A stretch of DNA of 14,476 nucleotides from CAZEHS01 sp964649745 (GTDB lineage: Bacteria; Bacillota; Clostridia; Peptostreptococcales; Acidaminobacteraceae): assembly GCA_964649745.1 (NCBI GenBank), contig CAZYQI010000053.1, forward strand, positions 1 through 14,476, given 5' to 3'. Position 1 is the stretch's first letter; each line of letters starts with the position of its first letter. A program made the position numbers and the translations under genes. The notes beneath the pieces were generated by a model. It was not told the origin of the DNA. It did not search any database and saw only the letters and a program-made list of their open reading frames with translations. Of the stretch, positions 7,214 to 14,462 are shown one piece after another.

Positions 7214-7256
7214 ATTAATTAACAGACAACCCCGAATAACACTTAATTAATTAACA
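7210..7256. promoter_or_regulatory. Two identical palindromic boxes, CTTAATTAATTAACA
   Basis: The 15-nt sequence CTTAATTAATTAACA occurs exactly at 7210-7224 and 7242-7256. Each contains the 12-bp palindrome TTAATTAATTAA. The copies are 32 bp apart, close to three helical turns, so bound dimers would lie on one DNA face. The second copy overlaps the -35 of the predicted rnf promoter. The protein that would bind is unknown. Confidence 0.5.
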
Positions 7257-7280
7257 ACAAATTACGGTTGTTACTAAAAT
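7251..7280 (+). promoter_or_regulatory. Predicted sigma-A promoter of the rseC-rnf operon
   Basis: TTAACA (7251-7256) and TAAAAT (7275-7280) are 18 bp apart, each five of six to consensus. Transcription would start near 7287, giving a leader of about 95 nt. A second possible -10, TACAAT (7311-7316), lacks a good -35. Confidence 0.6.
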
Positions 7281-7285
7281 AACAA
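7268..7285. promoter_or_regulatory. Rex-type redox operator
   Basis: TTGTTACTAAAATAACAA is an 18-bp site with perfect TTGTTA/TAACAA arms. It matches the known Rex consensus TTGTTAANNNNTTAACAA at all but one base in each half. It covers the predicted -10 of the operon promoter. Rex is an NADH/NAD+ sensing repressor, so binding here would block transcription when NADH is low and release it when NADH is high. The Rex gene is not in this window. Confidence 0.7.
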
Positions 7286-7382
7286 AGTGGCTTTGTGAGA
7301 ATCTTAGTATTACAATATGGCTGTCGAACAAATCCGGAGTCACATCGGATTTCAGGAATTCACACAAAAAAGGAAGTGTGGT

Positions 7383-7799
7383 ATGGCAATTCATGAAGAA
7401 GGCGTTGTGATTTCAGTTGAAGGGGAATGCGCCCAAGTCAGAATGATGCGGCACGGAGACTGCAAGAGCTGTGGAGCATGCCCGGGTGATGATTCCACGG
7501 TAACGCGGATCAAGAATACACTGGGTGCCGAACCGGGACAGCGGGTTTCCGTTGAGATGAAGAATTCCGGCATGCTGCGGGCGGCCTTTATTGTTTACAT
7601 TCTGCCACTTATCGCCATTGCACTGGGAATTGTCAGCGGCATTCTGGTCTCCGGACTAAGCGGACTGTCATCGGTTTTGTGCGAGATAGGAAATACCTTG
7701 TTTTTCCTGGTGATTTCCATACTGATCATTAAGCGTTATGATGGGAAAATTTCATTGAACACCGAGACTCTTCCCGAAACCGTACGGATTCTGACCTGA
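7383..7799 (+). CDS. rseC: RseC/MucC-family membrane protein
   Basis: The 138-aa protein has a short cytoplasmic N-terminal part with a cysteine motif (C16, then C27-K-S-C30-G-A-C33) and two transmembrane helices (about 66-91 and 96-117), the RseC/MucC pattern. In E. coli RseC works with the Rsx (Rnf-like) complex to keep SoxR reduced. In Clostridia a gene of this family beside rnf is thought to affect Rnf expression or assembly. The start is the ATG at 7383 because AGGAAG (7371-7376) is 6 nt before it; an in-frame codon at 7317 would add 22 residues unlike the family. It is the first gene behind the Rex-controlled promoter and lies 82 nt before rnfC, so it is probably co-transcribed. Its exact job here is inferred. 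Confidence 0.8.
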   Translation: MAIHEEGVVISVEGECAQVRMMRHGDCKSCGACPGDDSTVTRIKNTLGAEPGQRVSVEMKNSGMLRAAFIVYILPLIAIALGIVSGILVSGLSGLSSVLCEIGNTLFFLVISILIIKRYDGKISLNTETLPETVRILT

Positions 7800-7881
7800 T
7801 GATGCTTGGTTGAAGGGATTCAAGGCATAACAGCATTATTGCTGCAGTATTGTTGGACTACACATGATTGAGGTGATGGAC

Positions 7882-9219
7882 ATGTTAAGGAGTTTTCGAG
7901 GCGGGATACACCCGGATGACAGCAAGCGCTTCACAGCGAAGAAGTCCATTGAAGAAATGGCGTTACCCCGAATGGTGATCATGCCCGTTCGACAGCATAT
8001 CGGTGCCCCTTGCACCCCTGTAGTAGAAAAGGGAGACACCGTCAGAACCGGGCAGATCATTGCCACCGGAAACGGCATGGTGTCAAGCCCTGTACATGCA
8101 TCTGTTTCGGGTACGGTCAAGGATATAGCGGATTACCCGCATCCGGTTTTTGGGAAATGTCTGTCTGTGGTCATTGAAAGCGACGGTCGGGATACCTGGG
8201 TTGAGGGTTTGCCTTTGAACAGGGACTGGAAGAGGCTGTCGGATGAAGAGATGCTGGAAATCATACGTCAGGCCGGTATCGTCGGTATGGGAGGCGCAAC
8301 GTTTCCGGCCCACGTAAAGCTGGCCGGGTCACCGGATAAGCACATCGATACCTTCATACTCAATGCGGCAGAATGCGAACCGTATCTTACGGCGGACCAC
8401 CGCACCATGCTGGAGAATGGGCCCCGCATTGTCAGTGGTGTACGGATTGCATTAAAGCTTACCGGAGCGGAACGGGCCGTGATAGGAATAGAAGACAATA
8501 AACCGGATGCCATTGCCGTGATGGAGAAGGCCTGTGAAGGCACCGGCATTATCGTCAAAGCGCTCCCTGCAAAATATCCTCAGGGAGCTGAAAAGATGCT
8601 GATCAAGGTAATCACCGGCAGAGAGGTTCCCCCGGGGCGACTGCCGATGGATATAGGTGTGGTTGTTCATAATGTGGGGACCGCTGTCGCCATTTCCGAC
8701 GCGGTTGAACGGGGAATTCCGTTGATTGAGCGGGTGACAACGGTCAGCGGAGGCGCTGTCAGAGAGCCGAAGAATCTGTTGATTCGTCTGGGGACCCCCT
8801 TCCAGGAGGCCATCAACGCTTGTGGCGGCTTCAACGAACCGCCGGCGAAAATCATCATGGGAGGACCTATGATGGGCTTTGCCCAGTCTAACCTTGATGT
8901 GCCGGTAATAAAAGGGGTTTCCGGAATCCTTGCACTTGGAAAAAGAGAAGTGGACAATGGGGCACAGCGGCCTTGCATCCGTTGCGGGAAATGTGTTTCG
9001 GTCTGCCCCTGCGGCCTTACCCCGGCCATGTTTGCAACCCTGGGCGAGAAAGGACTCATCGATGAAGCCAAGGAAAGCTACCATCTTTACGATTGTGCAG
9101 AGTGCGGCAGCTGTGTGTATGTATGCCCCTCCAAACGCAACATCGTTCATCATATCCGCACATCAAAATCCATGCTTGCGGCAAAGGCTGCGGCTAAGAA
9201 ACAGGAGGGTTCCAAGTGA
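7882..9219 (+). CDS. rnfC: Rnf complex subunit RnfC
   Basis: Peripheral cytoplasmic subunit of the Rnf ferredoxin:NAD+ oxidoreductase, expected to carry the NAD(H) site. The 445-aa protein begins with the typical FRGGIHP segment, then an SLBB/biotinyl-like part (SSPVHASVSGTV). The FMN/NAD motif GMGGATFP is at 135-142, with the ILNAAECEPYLTADHR segment after it. Two 4Fe-4S clusters follow: C365-C368-C371-C375-P and C405-C408-C411-C415-P. A lysine/alanine-rich tail of about 20 residues ends it, with no long extension. The start is the ATG at 7882, 6 nt after GAGGTG, rather than the ATG at 7864. Its stop overlaps the rnfD start by 4 nt. Confidence 0.97.
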   Translation: MLRSFRGGIHPDDSKRFTAKKSIEEMALPRMVIMPVRQHIGAPCTPVVEKGDTVRTGQIIATGNGMVSSPVHASVSGTVKDIADYPHPVFGKCLSVVIESDGRDTWVEGLPLNRDWKRLSDEEMLEIIRQAGIVGMGGATFPAHVKLAGSPDKHIDTFILNAAECEPYLTADHRTMLENGPRIVSGVRIALKLTGAERAVIGIEDNKPDAIAVMEKACEGTGIIVKALPAKYPQGAEKMLIKVITGREVPPGRLPMDIGVVVHNVGTAVAISDAVERGIPLIERVTTVSGGAVREPKNLLIRLGTPFQEAINACGGFNEPPAKIIMGGPMMGFAQSNLDVPVIKGVSGILALGKREVDNGAQRPCIRCGKCVSVCPCGLTPAMFATLGEKGLIDEAKESYHLYDCAECGSCVYVCPSKRNIVHHIRTSKSMLAAKAAAKKQEGSK

Positions 9220-10217
9220 GTGTTGAGTCCGTGTACGACAATTCCCTGTTGACTGTATCACCGTCACCGCATCTGCGGTCGGAGGATTCTGTCAGCAAAA
9301 TCATGTGGACAGTCGCTGCTTCCCTGGTCCCTGTGGTGGTGTTCGCCATCTACCATTTTGGTATTCCCGCCCTGACGACAATTCTGGTTTCCATCTCTGC
9401 GGCCATGGCTTCTGAGTTTGTCGTTTTGAGGCTGCGGAAAAAAGTGATGGTGGTTTCTGACGGCAGCGCGTTTCTGACAGGCCTTTTGCTGGCTCTTTGC
9501 CTTCCGCCGGGCCTTCCCTGGTATATGACCGCGCTGGGCTCGGCATTTGCCATCATGATTGCCAAGCATTCCATGGGCGGACTGGGACACAACATCTTCA
9601 ATCCGGCGCATATCGGTCGGGCTGCGCTGATGGTATCCTGGCCCATTGCCATGACAACGTGGACATCCATGCAGACAGCGGTGCCGGATGCCATAAGCTC
9701 GGCAACACCTCTGAACATATTGAAACAGCAAGGGTATTCCCAGTTGATAGATGTGTTCGGTTCTGCGCCCGCAATGTACAAGGCCATGTTCCTGGGCTTT
9801 CGTAACGGCAGCATCGGCGAAACCTCTGTTGTTCTGCTCCTCCTGGGAGGGGCGTTCCTGATATACAAGGGAATCATCAATTGGGAGGTTCCGGCCTTTA
9901 TGATTGGCACAGTGGGCGTTTGCACATGGATTTTCGGGCCCGGAGGATTCTTTACCGGGGATCCCCTCTTTCACATGATGGCAGGGGGCCTGGTGATTGG
10001 GGCATTTTTCATGGCTACGGACATGGTGACGATCCCAATCACCCGTAAAGGACAGATCTTGTTTGCCATCGGCTGCGGACTGATCACATCGCTGATCCGG
10101 CTGACGGGGGGCTATCCGGAAGGGGTATGCTACTCCATTCTGCTGATGAACAGCCTTACACCGCTGATCGATCAGCTGGTAAAGCCTAAACGTTTCGGGT
10201 CGGGAGGTGTATGCTGA
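9216..10217 (+). CDS. rnfD: Rnf complex subunit RnfD
   Basis: Integral membrane subunit of 333 aa with about nine hydrophobic helices. It carries a covalent FMN in the family, attached by ApbE to a threonine in a Dxx(S/T)xAT motif. Here this reads DAISSATPL, with T164 as the predicted flavinylated residue. Other family blocks are GSAFLTGLLLALCLPPGLPW (82-101) and GGLGHNIFNPAHIGRA (121-136). The start is GTG at 9216, overlapping the rnfC stop as GTGA, with AGGAGG (9203-9208) 7 nt before it. The stop shares bases with the rnfG start. No apbE gene is in the window. Confidence 0.97.
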   Translation: MSVESVYDNSLLTVSPSPHLRSEDSVSKIMWTVAASLVPVVVFAIYHFGIPALTTILVSISAAMASEFVVLRLRKKVMVVSDGSAFLTGLLLALCLPPGLPWYMTALGSAFAIMIAKHSMGGLGHNIFNPAHIGRAALMVSWPIAMTTWTSMQTAVPDAISSATPLNILKQQGYSQLIDVFGSAPAMYKAMFLGFRNGSIGETSVVLLLLGGAFLIYKGIINWEVPAFMIGTVGVCTWIFGPGGFFTGDPLFHMMAGGLVIGAFFMATDMVTIPITRKGQILFAIGCGLITSLIRLTGGYPEGVCYSILLMNSLTPLIDQLVKPKRFGSGGVC

Positions 10218-10780
10218 TGTCCGGACATCCCACAAAACAATACAGCGTCGTTGAAATTGCCATGAATCTCTTTGCAGCATGTATGATATCGGGAATCATC
10301 ATTGCCATCACATACTATTTTACCGCCCCTGTGGCGGCAGAAAAGGCCGAAATGCTTAAAACTCAAGCCATGCAGGCATTGGTAAAGGATGCCGATGGAT
10401 TTACGCCGGTGGAAGGCCGGGACCAGTGGTTTGAGGCTCAAAAGAACGGTAAAACCCTTGCTTATGTGGTTCCGGGAGAGAGCAAAGGCTTTGGGGGCGA
10501 AATCCTGATGCTGGTCGCCGTCTCCCCCGAGGGCAATGTCCTGGATTTCGACATCCTCAAGCATAATGAAACCCCCGGGCTGGGAGACCTTGCCAATAAG
10601 GAAGGCTTCAAATCCGGTGTGAGAGGCAAAGCCATCGAAAATCTGGAAGTAACCAAGAATCCGGCGGATGCGGAAGGCGTACAGGCCATCACCGGTGCCA
10701 CCATCAGCTCCAGAGCAGTTATCAAAGGAGTTCGGGAAGCTGCGGAGGAAGTGGCCGTGTATCTGGAGGACAAGCAATGA
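10217..10780 (+). CDS. rnfG: Rnf complex subunit RnfG
   Basis: Subunit with one N-terminal membrane helix (about residues 16-36) and an extracytoplasmic FMN-binding domain. The covalent FMN site is TGATISSRAV near the end (T162 in 187-aa numbering). The aspartate often seen three residues before this motif is Q here, a common variant as far as I recall. Two starts are possible: ATG at 10211, only 3 nt from GGGAGG (10202-10207), or ATG at 10217, 9 nt away and overlapping the rnfD stop as TGATG. I prefer the second. It is coupled to rnfE by an ATGA overlap. Confidence 0.95.
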   Translation: MSGHPTKQYSVVEIAMNLFAACMISGIIIAITYYFTAPVAAEKAEMLKTQAMQALVKDADGFTPVEGRDQWFEAQKNGKTLAYVVPGESKGFGGEILMLVAVSPEGNVLDFDILKHNETPGLGDLANKEGFKSGVRGKAIENLEVTKNPADAEGVQAITGATISSRAVIKGVREAAEEVAVYLEDKQ

Positions 10781-11409
10781 AGGCGCTATGGAACATATAT
10801 AAAAAAGGACTTTTCGCAGAAAATCCAATCTTTGTACTGGCTCTGAGCCTTTGCCCGGCGCTTGCGGTAACCACTACGGCAGCCAATGCCCTGACCATGG
10901 GGCTGTCTGTCATGTTTGTTATTACCACGAACAACGTCGTGGTTTCCATCACCAGACGGTGGGTCAACCCCAAGGTAAGGGTCCCTGTTTACATCACGTC
11001 CATTGCCACCATCGTCACCCTGGTACAGCTTCTTCTTCAGGCATTTGCCCCTCTGTTGTATAAGTCCCTGGGCATCTATCTGGCACTGGTGGTGGTATTC
11101 GCCATCATATTGGCCCGGGCCGAGGTTTTTGCCTCTAAGAACAAGGTTCTCCCTTCTTTCCTGGACGGTCTTGGAATGGGAAGCGGGTTCACTCTGGCCA
11201 TGCTGGCGGTAGGGGTGATTCGTGAGCTTCTGGGTGCAGGAAGCATCTTCGGTTTCAATCTCCTGGGGGCCGGGTATAATCCCGCACTTATAATGATTTT
11301 GCCGCCGGGGGCATTTATCCTGATTGGGTATATGGTAGGAGGCTTCAAAATGCTCACCGCTCATTTCGAGAAAAAGGAAGCATTGAGAGAAAGGGGTGAA
11401 GCGGCGTGA
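10777..11409 (+). CDS. rnfE: Rnf complex subunit RnfE, missing one conserved cysteine
   Basis: Integral membrane subunit of 210 aa with six hydrophobic helices, homologous to RnfA and NqrD. In NqrD/E and RnfA/E, each partner gives two membrane cysteines to a shared 2Fe-2S cluster. The first is present here (LSLCPALAVTTTA, C26). The second normally lies in a VVNC segment before (G/A)RAEAFAS; here the gap-free equivalent is VVFAIILARAEVFAS, so Asn-Cys is replaced by Phe-Ala. C26 is the only cysteine in the protein. The reading frame is intact and the rest is conserved. GGAGG lies 7 nt before the ATG. Starts in an ATGA overlap with rnfG and ends in a GTGA overlap with rnfA. Confidence 0.96.
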   Translation: MKALWNIYKKGLFAENPIFVLALSLCPALAVTTTAANALTMGLSVMFVITTNNVVVSITRRWVNPKVRVPVYITSIATIVTLVQLLLQAFAPLLYKSLGIYLALVVVFAIILARAEVFASKNKVLPSFLDGLGMGSGFTLAMLAVGVIRELLGAGSIFGFNLLGAGYNPALIMILPPGAFILIGYMVGGFKMLTAHFEKKEALRERGEAA

Positions 11410-11987
11410 AGGAGTACTTTCTGCTTTTTATCAGTGCCGTGGTGGTCAACAACTTCGTACTGACACGGTTTTTGGGACTTTGCATCTTCTTCGGAGTATC
11501 CAGCAGCCTGAGCGCTTCCATCGGCATGGGAATGGCGGTGACCTCTGTCATGACCCTAAGCTCCGGGTTGGCCTGGCTCGTACATCGCTTTATCCTGGTG
11601 CCGTTCCATCTGACCTTTCTTACCACCCTTGTTTTCGTTCTGCTGATAGCCAGTTTTGTGCAGCTTCTGGAGATGATCATCAAGAAGCAGGCGCCGGCTC
11701 TTTACAACATGTGGGGCATCTATCTCCTGCTGATTGCAACGAACTGTGTTGTTCTCGGCGTGCCGCTGCTGAATGCGGATGCCGGATATCCCTTCCTTAA
11801 AAGCATCGTCCATGCGGTGGGGTCCGGTGTGGGATTTGCTCTGGCCATGGTGCTGATGGCCAGTCTGCGTGAAAAACTAAGGCTGGCGGATGTTCCGAAG
11901 TCCCTGGAGGGTTTGGGGATAGCGTTCATATTGGCAGGCATGCTGGCGCTTTCATTCCTGGGTTTTTCAGGCATGATAGCGGTTTAG
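11406..11987 (+). CDS. rnfA: Rnf complex subunit RnfA
   Basis: Integral membrane subunit of 193 aa with six hydrophobic helices, the partner of RnfE. Both expected cluster cysteines are present: C26 in RFLGLCIFFG and C114 in IATNCVVLGVPLLN. The NNFVL motif near the start and the GVGFALAMVLMASLREKL block are typical. The start is GTG at 11406, 7 nt after AGGGGTG, inside a GTGA overlap with the rnfE stop. rnfB follows after 15 nt. Confidence 0.97.
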   Translation: MKEYFLLFISAVVVNNFVLTRFLGLCIFFGVSSSLSASIGMGMAVTSVMTLSSGLAWLVHRFILVPFHLTFLTTLVFVLLIASFVQLLEMIIKKQAPALYNMWGIYLLLIATNCVVLGVPLLNADAGYPFLKSIVHAVGSGVGFALAMVLMASLREKLRLADVPKSLEGLGIAFILAGMLALSFLGFSGMIAV

Positions 11988-12002
11988 AAGGGAGAGGATG
12001 AC

Positions 12003-12860
12003 GTGCTGTATACGGCATTGATGGTACTGGTTGTAATGGGCATTGTGGGTCTTGTGTTCGGATTCATTCTGGCGTACGCCAATAAATATTTTGCGGTGGA
12101 AGTGGATCCGCTGATTCATCTGGTGGAAGACGTATTGCCCAAGGGGCAATGTGGAGCCTGCGGTTATGCAGGGTGTATGGCATATGCCGAGGCCGTCGTT
12201 TTGGATCAGGCAGTTCCGGCGAACCTTTGCATACCGGGGAAGGCCGCCGTGGCCAAGCAGGTGGGAGAGCTGACAGGCAAGGCAGCTCCCGATATGATTG
12301 CCCAGACTGCCTTCGTGAAATGTGCCGGCACCTTGGACAAGGCGGAACGGAAATATTATTATGCGGGACTGGAGGACTGCAGTTCTGCAATCCTGCTTCA
12401 CGGAGGGCCCAAAGGGTGTCAGTACGGATGCCTTGGTTTTGGAAGCTGTGCTGCGGTGTGTCCTTTCGGAGCCCTTACAATGGGTGACAACGGTTTGCCC
12501 ATCATTGATGCCGAGCGGTGTACCGGCTGCGGCAAATGTGAATCGGCATGTCCGAAGCAGGTGATCGCCATGGTTCCTTCGGATACCAGGGTAAGGGTGC
12601 ACTGCAATTCCAACGACAAGGGAGCGGTTGCCCGAAAGCTGTGTGCGGCGGCATGCATAGGCTGTTCAATCTGCCAGAAAAACTGCCCCCATGGTGCCAT
12701 TACTATGGAAAGCAGTCTGGCAGAGGTTAATCATGAGATATGCCAGCAGAAATGTTCGGAAGCAATCTGCGTGCAAAAATGCCCTACCAAAGCAATTTCC
12801 CAACGGGTAATGAATTCTTATCAACCCATCGTCATTGATCTCAAGACCCAAAGCGCATAG
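12003..12860 (+). CDS. rnfB: Rnf complex subunit RnfB (Fe-S electron entry subunit)
   Basis: Membrane-anchored subunit expected to accept electrons from reduced ferredoxin. The 285-aa protein has one N-terminal helix (about 2-26) and then a Fe-S domain with C50-C53-C58-C76 (KGQCGACGYAGC). Ferredoxin-like motifs follow: C139-C143-C149-C153-P, C173-C176-C179-C183-P, C218-C221-C224-C228-P and C247-C251-C256-C260-P, plus C107, C126, C201 and C214. This suggests several 4Fe-4S clusters, as in other clostridial RnfB, longer than the two-cluster proteobacterial form. The start is GTG at 12003 behind GGAGAGG (11991-11997); a nearer ATG is out of frame. It is the last gene of the operon, with a terminator 18 nt after the stop. 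Confidence 0.97.
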   Translation: MLYTALMVLVVMGIVGLVFGFILAYANKYFAVEVDPLIHLVEDVLPKGQCGACGYAGCMAYAEAVVLDQAVPANLCIPGKAAVAKQVGELTGKAAPDMIAQTAFVKCAGTLDKAERKYYYAGLEDCSSAILLHGGPKGCQYGCLGFGSCAAVCPFGALTMGDNGLPIIDAERCTGCGKCESACPKQVIAMVPSDTRVRVHCNSNDKGAVARKLCAAACIGCSICQKNCPHGAITMESSLAEVNHEICQQKCSEAICVQKCPTKAISQRVMNSYQPIVIDLKTQSA

Positions 12861-12877
12861 CGAAAACCATGATTTTT

Positions 12878-12910
12878 ACGGCATCGGACATTGTTCCGGA
12901 GCCGTTTTTT
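12878..12910 (+). terminator. Terminator of the rnf operon
   Basis: ACGGC (12878-12882) pairs with GCCGT (12901-12905), and CGGA (12885-12888) with TCCG (12895-12898), with one A-A mismatch and one T-G wobble between. The loop is 6 nt, and the stem is followed by a run of six T. It separates rnfB from uraA. Confidence 0.75.
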
Positions 12911-13004
12911 CATCTTTTATAAAATTTCATTTCTCTGCATGGACAAAGCATCGGATATCTGATAATCTAACGAAGATTTGATAATGTATCAGGAGGAGAC
13001 GCGG

Positions 13005-14273
13005 ATGGCGAAAAGAATTGTCCAGGTTGACGAAAAATTACCGCTGATAGAAAGCATACCCTTGAGTTTTCAGCACCTTTTTGCAATGTTCGGTGCATCG
13101 GTTCTTGTTCCGATCCTTTTCAATGTGGATCCGGCAACGGTTCTGCTGATGAACGGTGTGGGCACGCTGATTTATTTTATCCTTACTCAGTTTAAGGTTC
13201 CCGCGTTTATGGGCTCCAGCTTTGCTTTCCTGGCTCCTGCCGGAGCGGTTATCGGCAGCCAGGGCTACGGCTATGCTCTGGGCGGTTTTATGGCGGCCGG
13301 TTTGGTGTTCGTTCTGGTAGGGATTATCATTCAATATGCAGGAGACAAATGGATCGGCATGGTGTTCCCTCCGGCTGCCATGGGTGCCATTGTGGCCATC
13401 ATCGGTCTGGAGCTTTCGCCGGTGGCGGCTAAGATGTCGGGCCTGGTGTTGGACCCCAACAATGAAGCCCTTTACATGGACCCCAAGGTGCTTCTGGTAT
13501 CCCTCTCTACACTGGCGATTATCATTGTTGGAAACGTAGTATTCAGAGGCTTTATGTCCATCATCCCTATCCTGGTGGGTGTTGTATGCGGTTATATCAT
13601 AGCTCTGTTTGCGGGGCTTGTGAACTTCGACCCCGTTATGGCGGCACCGTGGTTTAAAATGCCAACCTTCTACAGCCCGCAGTTCAATTTGGGCGCTATC
13701 CTTACCATACTGCCGGCGGCACTGGTGGTAATCGCCGAGAACATCGGTCACCTGGTGGTTACGGGCAATATCGTTGGCAAGGATCTGGTTAAAGAGCCCG
13801 GCCTCCATCGTTCCCTTTTGGGCAACGGGATATCCACGTTCCTGTCTGCATGTGTCGGCTCCGTTCCAACAACCTCTTACGGAGAAAACATCGGCGTTTT
13901 GGCAATTACCAAAGTCTACAGTGTATGGATCATTACGGGTACCGCTCTTATTTCCATCACACTGGCCTTTGTAGGCAAATTTGCAGCGCTGATTGGGACC
14001 ATTCCAACCCCGGTTATGGGGGGCGTATCCCTGATGCTGTTCGGTGTTATCGCGGCCTCCGGTATTCGGATGCTGGTGGACGAAAAGGTGGATTACGGCA
14101 AACCGCGGAATCTTGTGCTTACAGCAACGGTATTGGTTGTAGGCCTTTCCGGAGTGCATCTGGTCCTTACCGATACGGTGACCCTTTCCGGCATGGCCCT
14201 GGCCACCATCGTATCCATCATGATGAGCCTTCTTTTCAAGGTGTTTGAAGTAACCGGAATGTTGAACGAGTAA
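13005..14273 (+). CDS. uraA: Uracil permease (NCS2 family)
   Basis: Membrane symporter that imports uracil with a proton. The 422-aa protein has the 14-segment NCS2 fold pattern and closely matches E. coli UraA as I recall it: AENIGHLVVTGNIV, DLVKEPGLHRSLLGNG, TSYGENIGVLAITKVYS, and PTPVMGGVSLMLFGVIAASGIR. The two substrate glutamates of UraA correspond to E245 and E294 (49 residues apart, as in E. coli E241/E290), and the nearby histidine is H249. The ATG at 13005 is chosen because AGGAGG (12991-12996) lies 8 nt before it; an in-frame codon at 12978 is upstream of that site. A separate unit after the rnf terminator. No PyrR-type attenuator is visible in the 94 nt between that terminator and the start. 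Confidence 0.93.
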   Translation: MAKRIVQVDEKLPLIESIPLSFQHLFAMFGASVLVPILFNVDPATVLLMNGVGTLIYFILTQFKVPAFMGSSFAFLAPAGAVIGSQGYGYALGGFMAAGLVFVLVGIIIQYAGDKWIGMVFPPAAMGAIVAIIGLELSPVAAKMSGLVLDPNNEALYMDPKVLLVSLSTLAIIIVGNVVFRGFMSIIPILVGVVCGYIIALFAGLVNFDPVMAAPWFKMPTFYSPQFNLGAILTILPAALVVIAENIGHLVVTGNIVGKDLVKEPGLHRSLLGNGISTFLSACVGSVPTTSYGENIGVLAITKVYSVWIITGTALISITLAFVGKFAALIGTIPTPVMGGVSLMLFGVIAASGIRMLVDEKVDYGKPRNLVLTATVLVVGLSGVHLVLTDTVTLSGMALATIVSIMMSLLFKVFEVTGMLNE

Positions 14274-14319
14274 CAGCTGCCGGAGGCAATTGCGGAGTGA
14301 TAGTCCGTACTAGTCTGAT

Positions 14320-14351
14320 TGAAAGGAACGAGCTTCGGCTTGTTCCTTTCA
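14320..14351 (+). terminator. Hairpin with UUCG tetraloop after uraA
   Basis: TGAAAGGAAC (14320-14329) pairs with GTTCCTTTCA (14342-14351). The stem continues through a G-T wobble and AGC/GCT, closing on a C(UUCG)G tetraloop. It is a very stable 14-bp stem. The U-tail (GTTTG) is weak, so termination is likely but not certain. Confidence 0.7.
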
Positions 14352-14355
14352 GTTT

Positions 14356-14374
14356 GAAGAAAAACCCTCTGTAC
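14356..14374 (+). repeat. Interspersed 19-nt intergenic repeat, copy 2
   Basis: GAAGAAAAACCCTCTGTAC, an exact match to the minus strand of 2802-2820. As there, it follows a gene's 3' hairpin within about 10 nt. Confidence 0.7.
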
Positions 14375-14424
14375 TCCGCAACTTTGAACTCCCGGTTGGA
14401 GAAAATAACGAACAGGTCTTTCGC

Positions 14425-14462
14425 AGAAATTCAAACTCACTTCGTTCAGACAGTGAATTTCT
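14425..14462. repeat. Inverted repeat at the right edge
   Basis: AGAAATTCA (14425-14433) and TGAATTTCT (14454-14462) are perfect 9-bp arms around a 20-nt spacer. No gene is evident between 14274 and 14476. It may belong to an intergenic repeat family that continues past the window. Confidence 0.45.

Larger units (their letters stand above)
14290..14381. repeat. Outer inverted repeat around the uraA terminator
   Basis: TTGCGGAGT (14290-14298) is the exact reverse complement of ACTCCGCAA (14373-14381). The arms enclose the hairpin at 14320-14351 and overlap the 19-nt repeat, giving a nested structure. Confidence 0.5.

Noticed and set aside
7831..7844. CAGCA/TGCTG hairpin between rseC and rnfC
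   Set aside because: A 5-bp stem with no T-run. It is unlikely to stop transcription and occurs easily by chance.
9264..10280. Long open frame antisense to rnfD
   Set aside because: Same shadow pattern opposite a membrane protein gene; rnfD on the other strand is certain.
12961..12986. Two TGATAAT repeats upstream of uraA as an operator
   Set aside because: Short AT-rich repeats 19 bp apart without dyad symmetry. They may only reflect promoter-like composition.
13038..14159. Long open frame (373 codons) antisense to uraA
   Set aside because: Hydrophilic, His/Arg/Gln-rich translation typical of the reverse strand of a membrane-protein gene. No family resemblance or ribosome binding site stands out.
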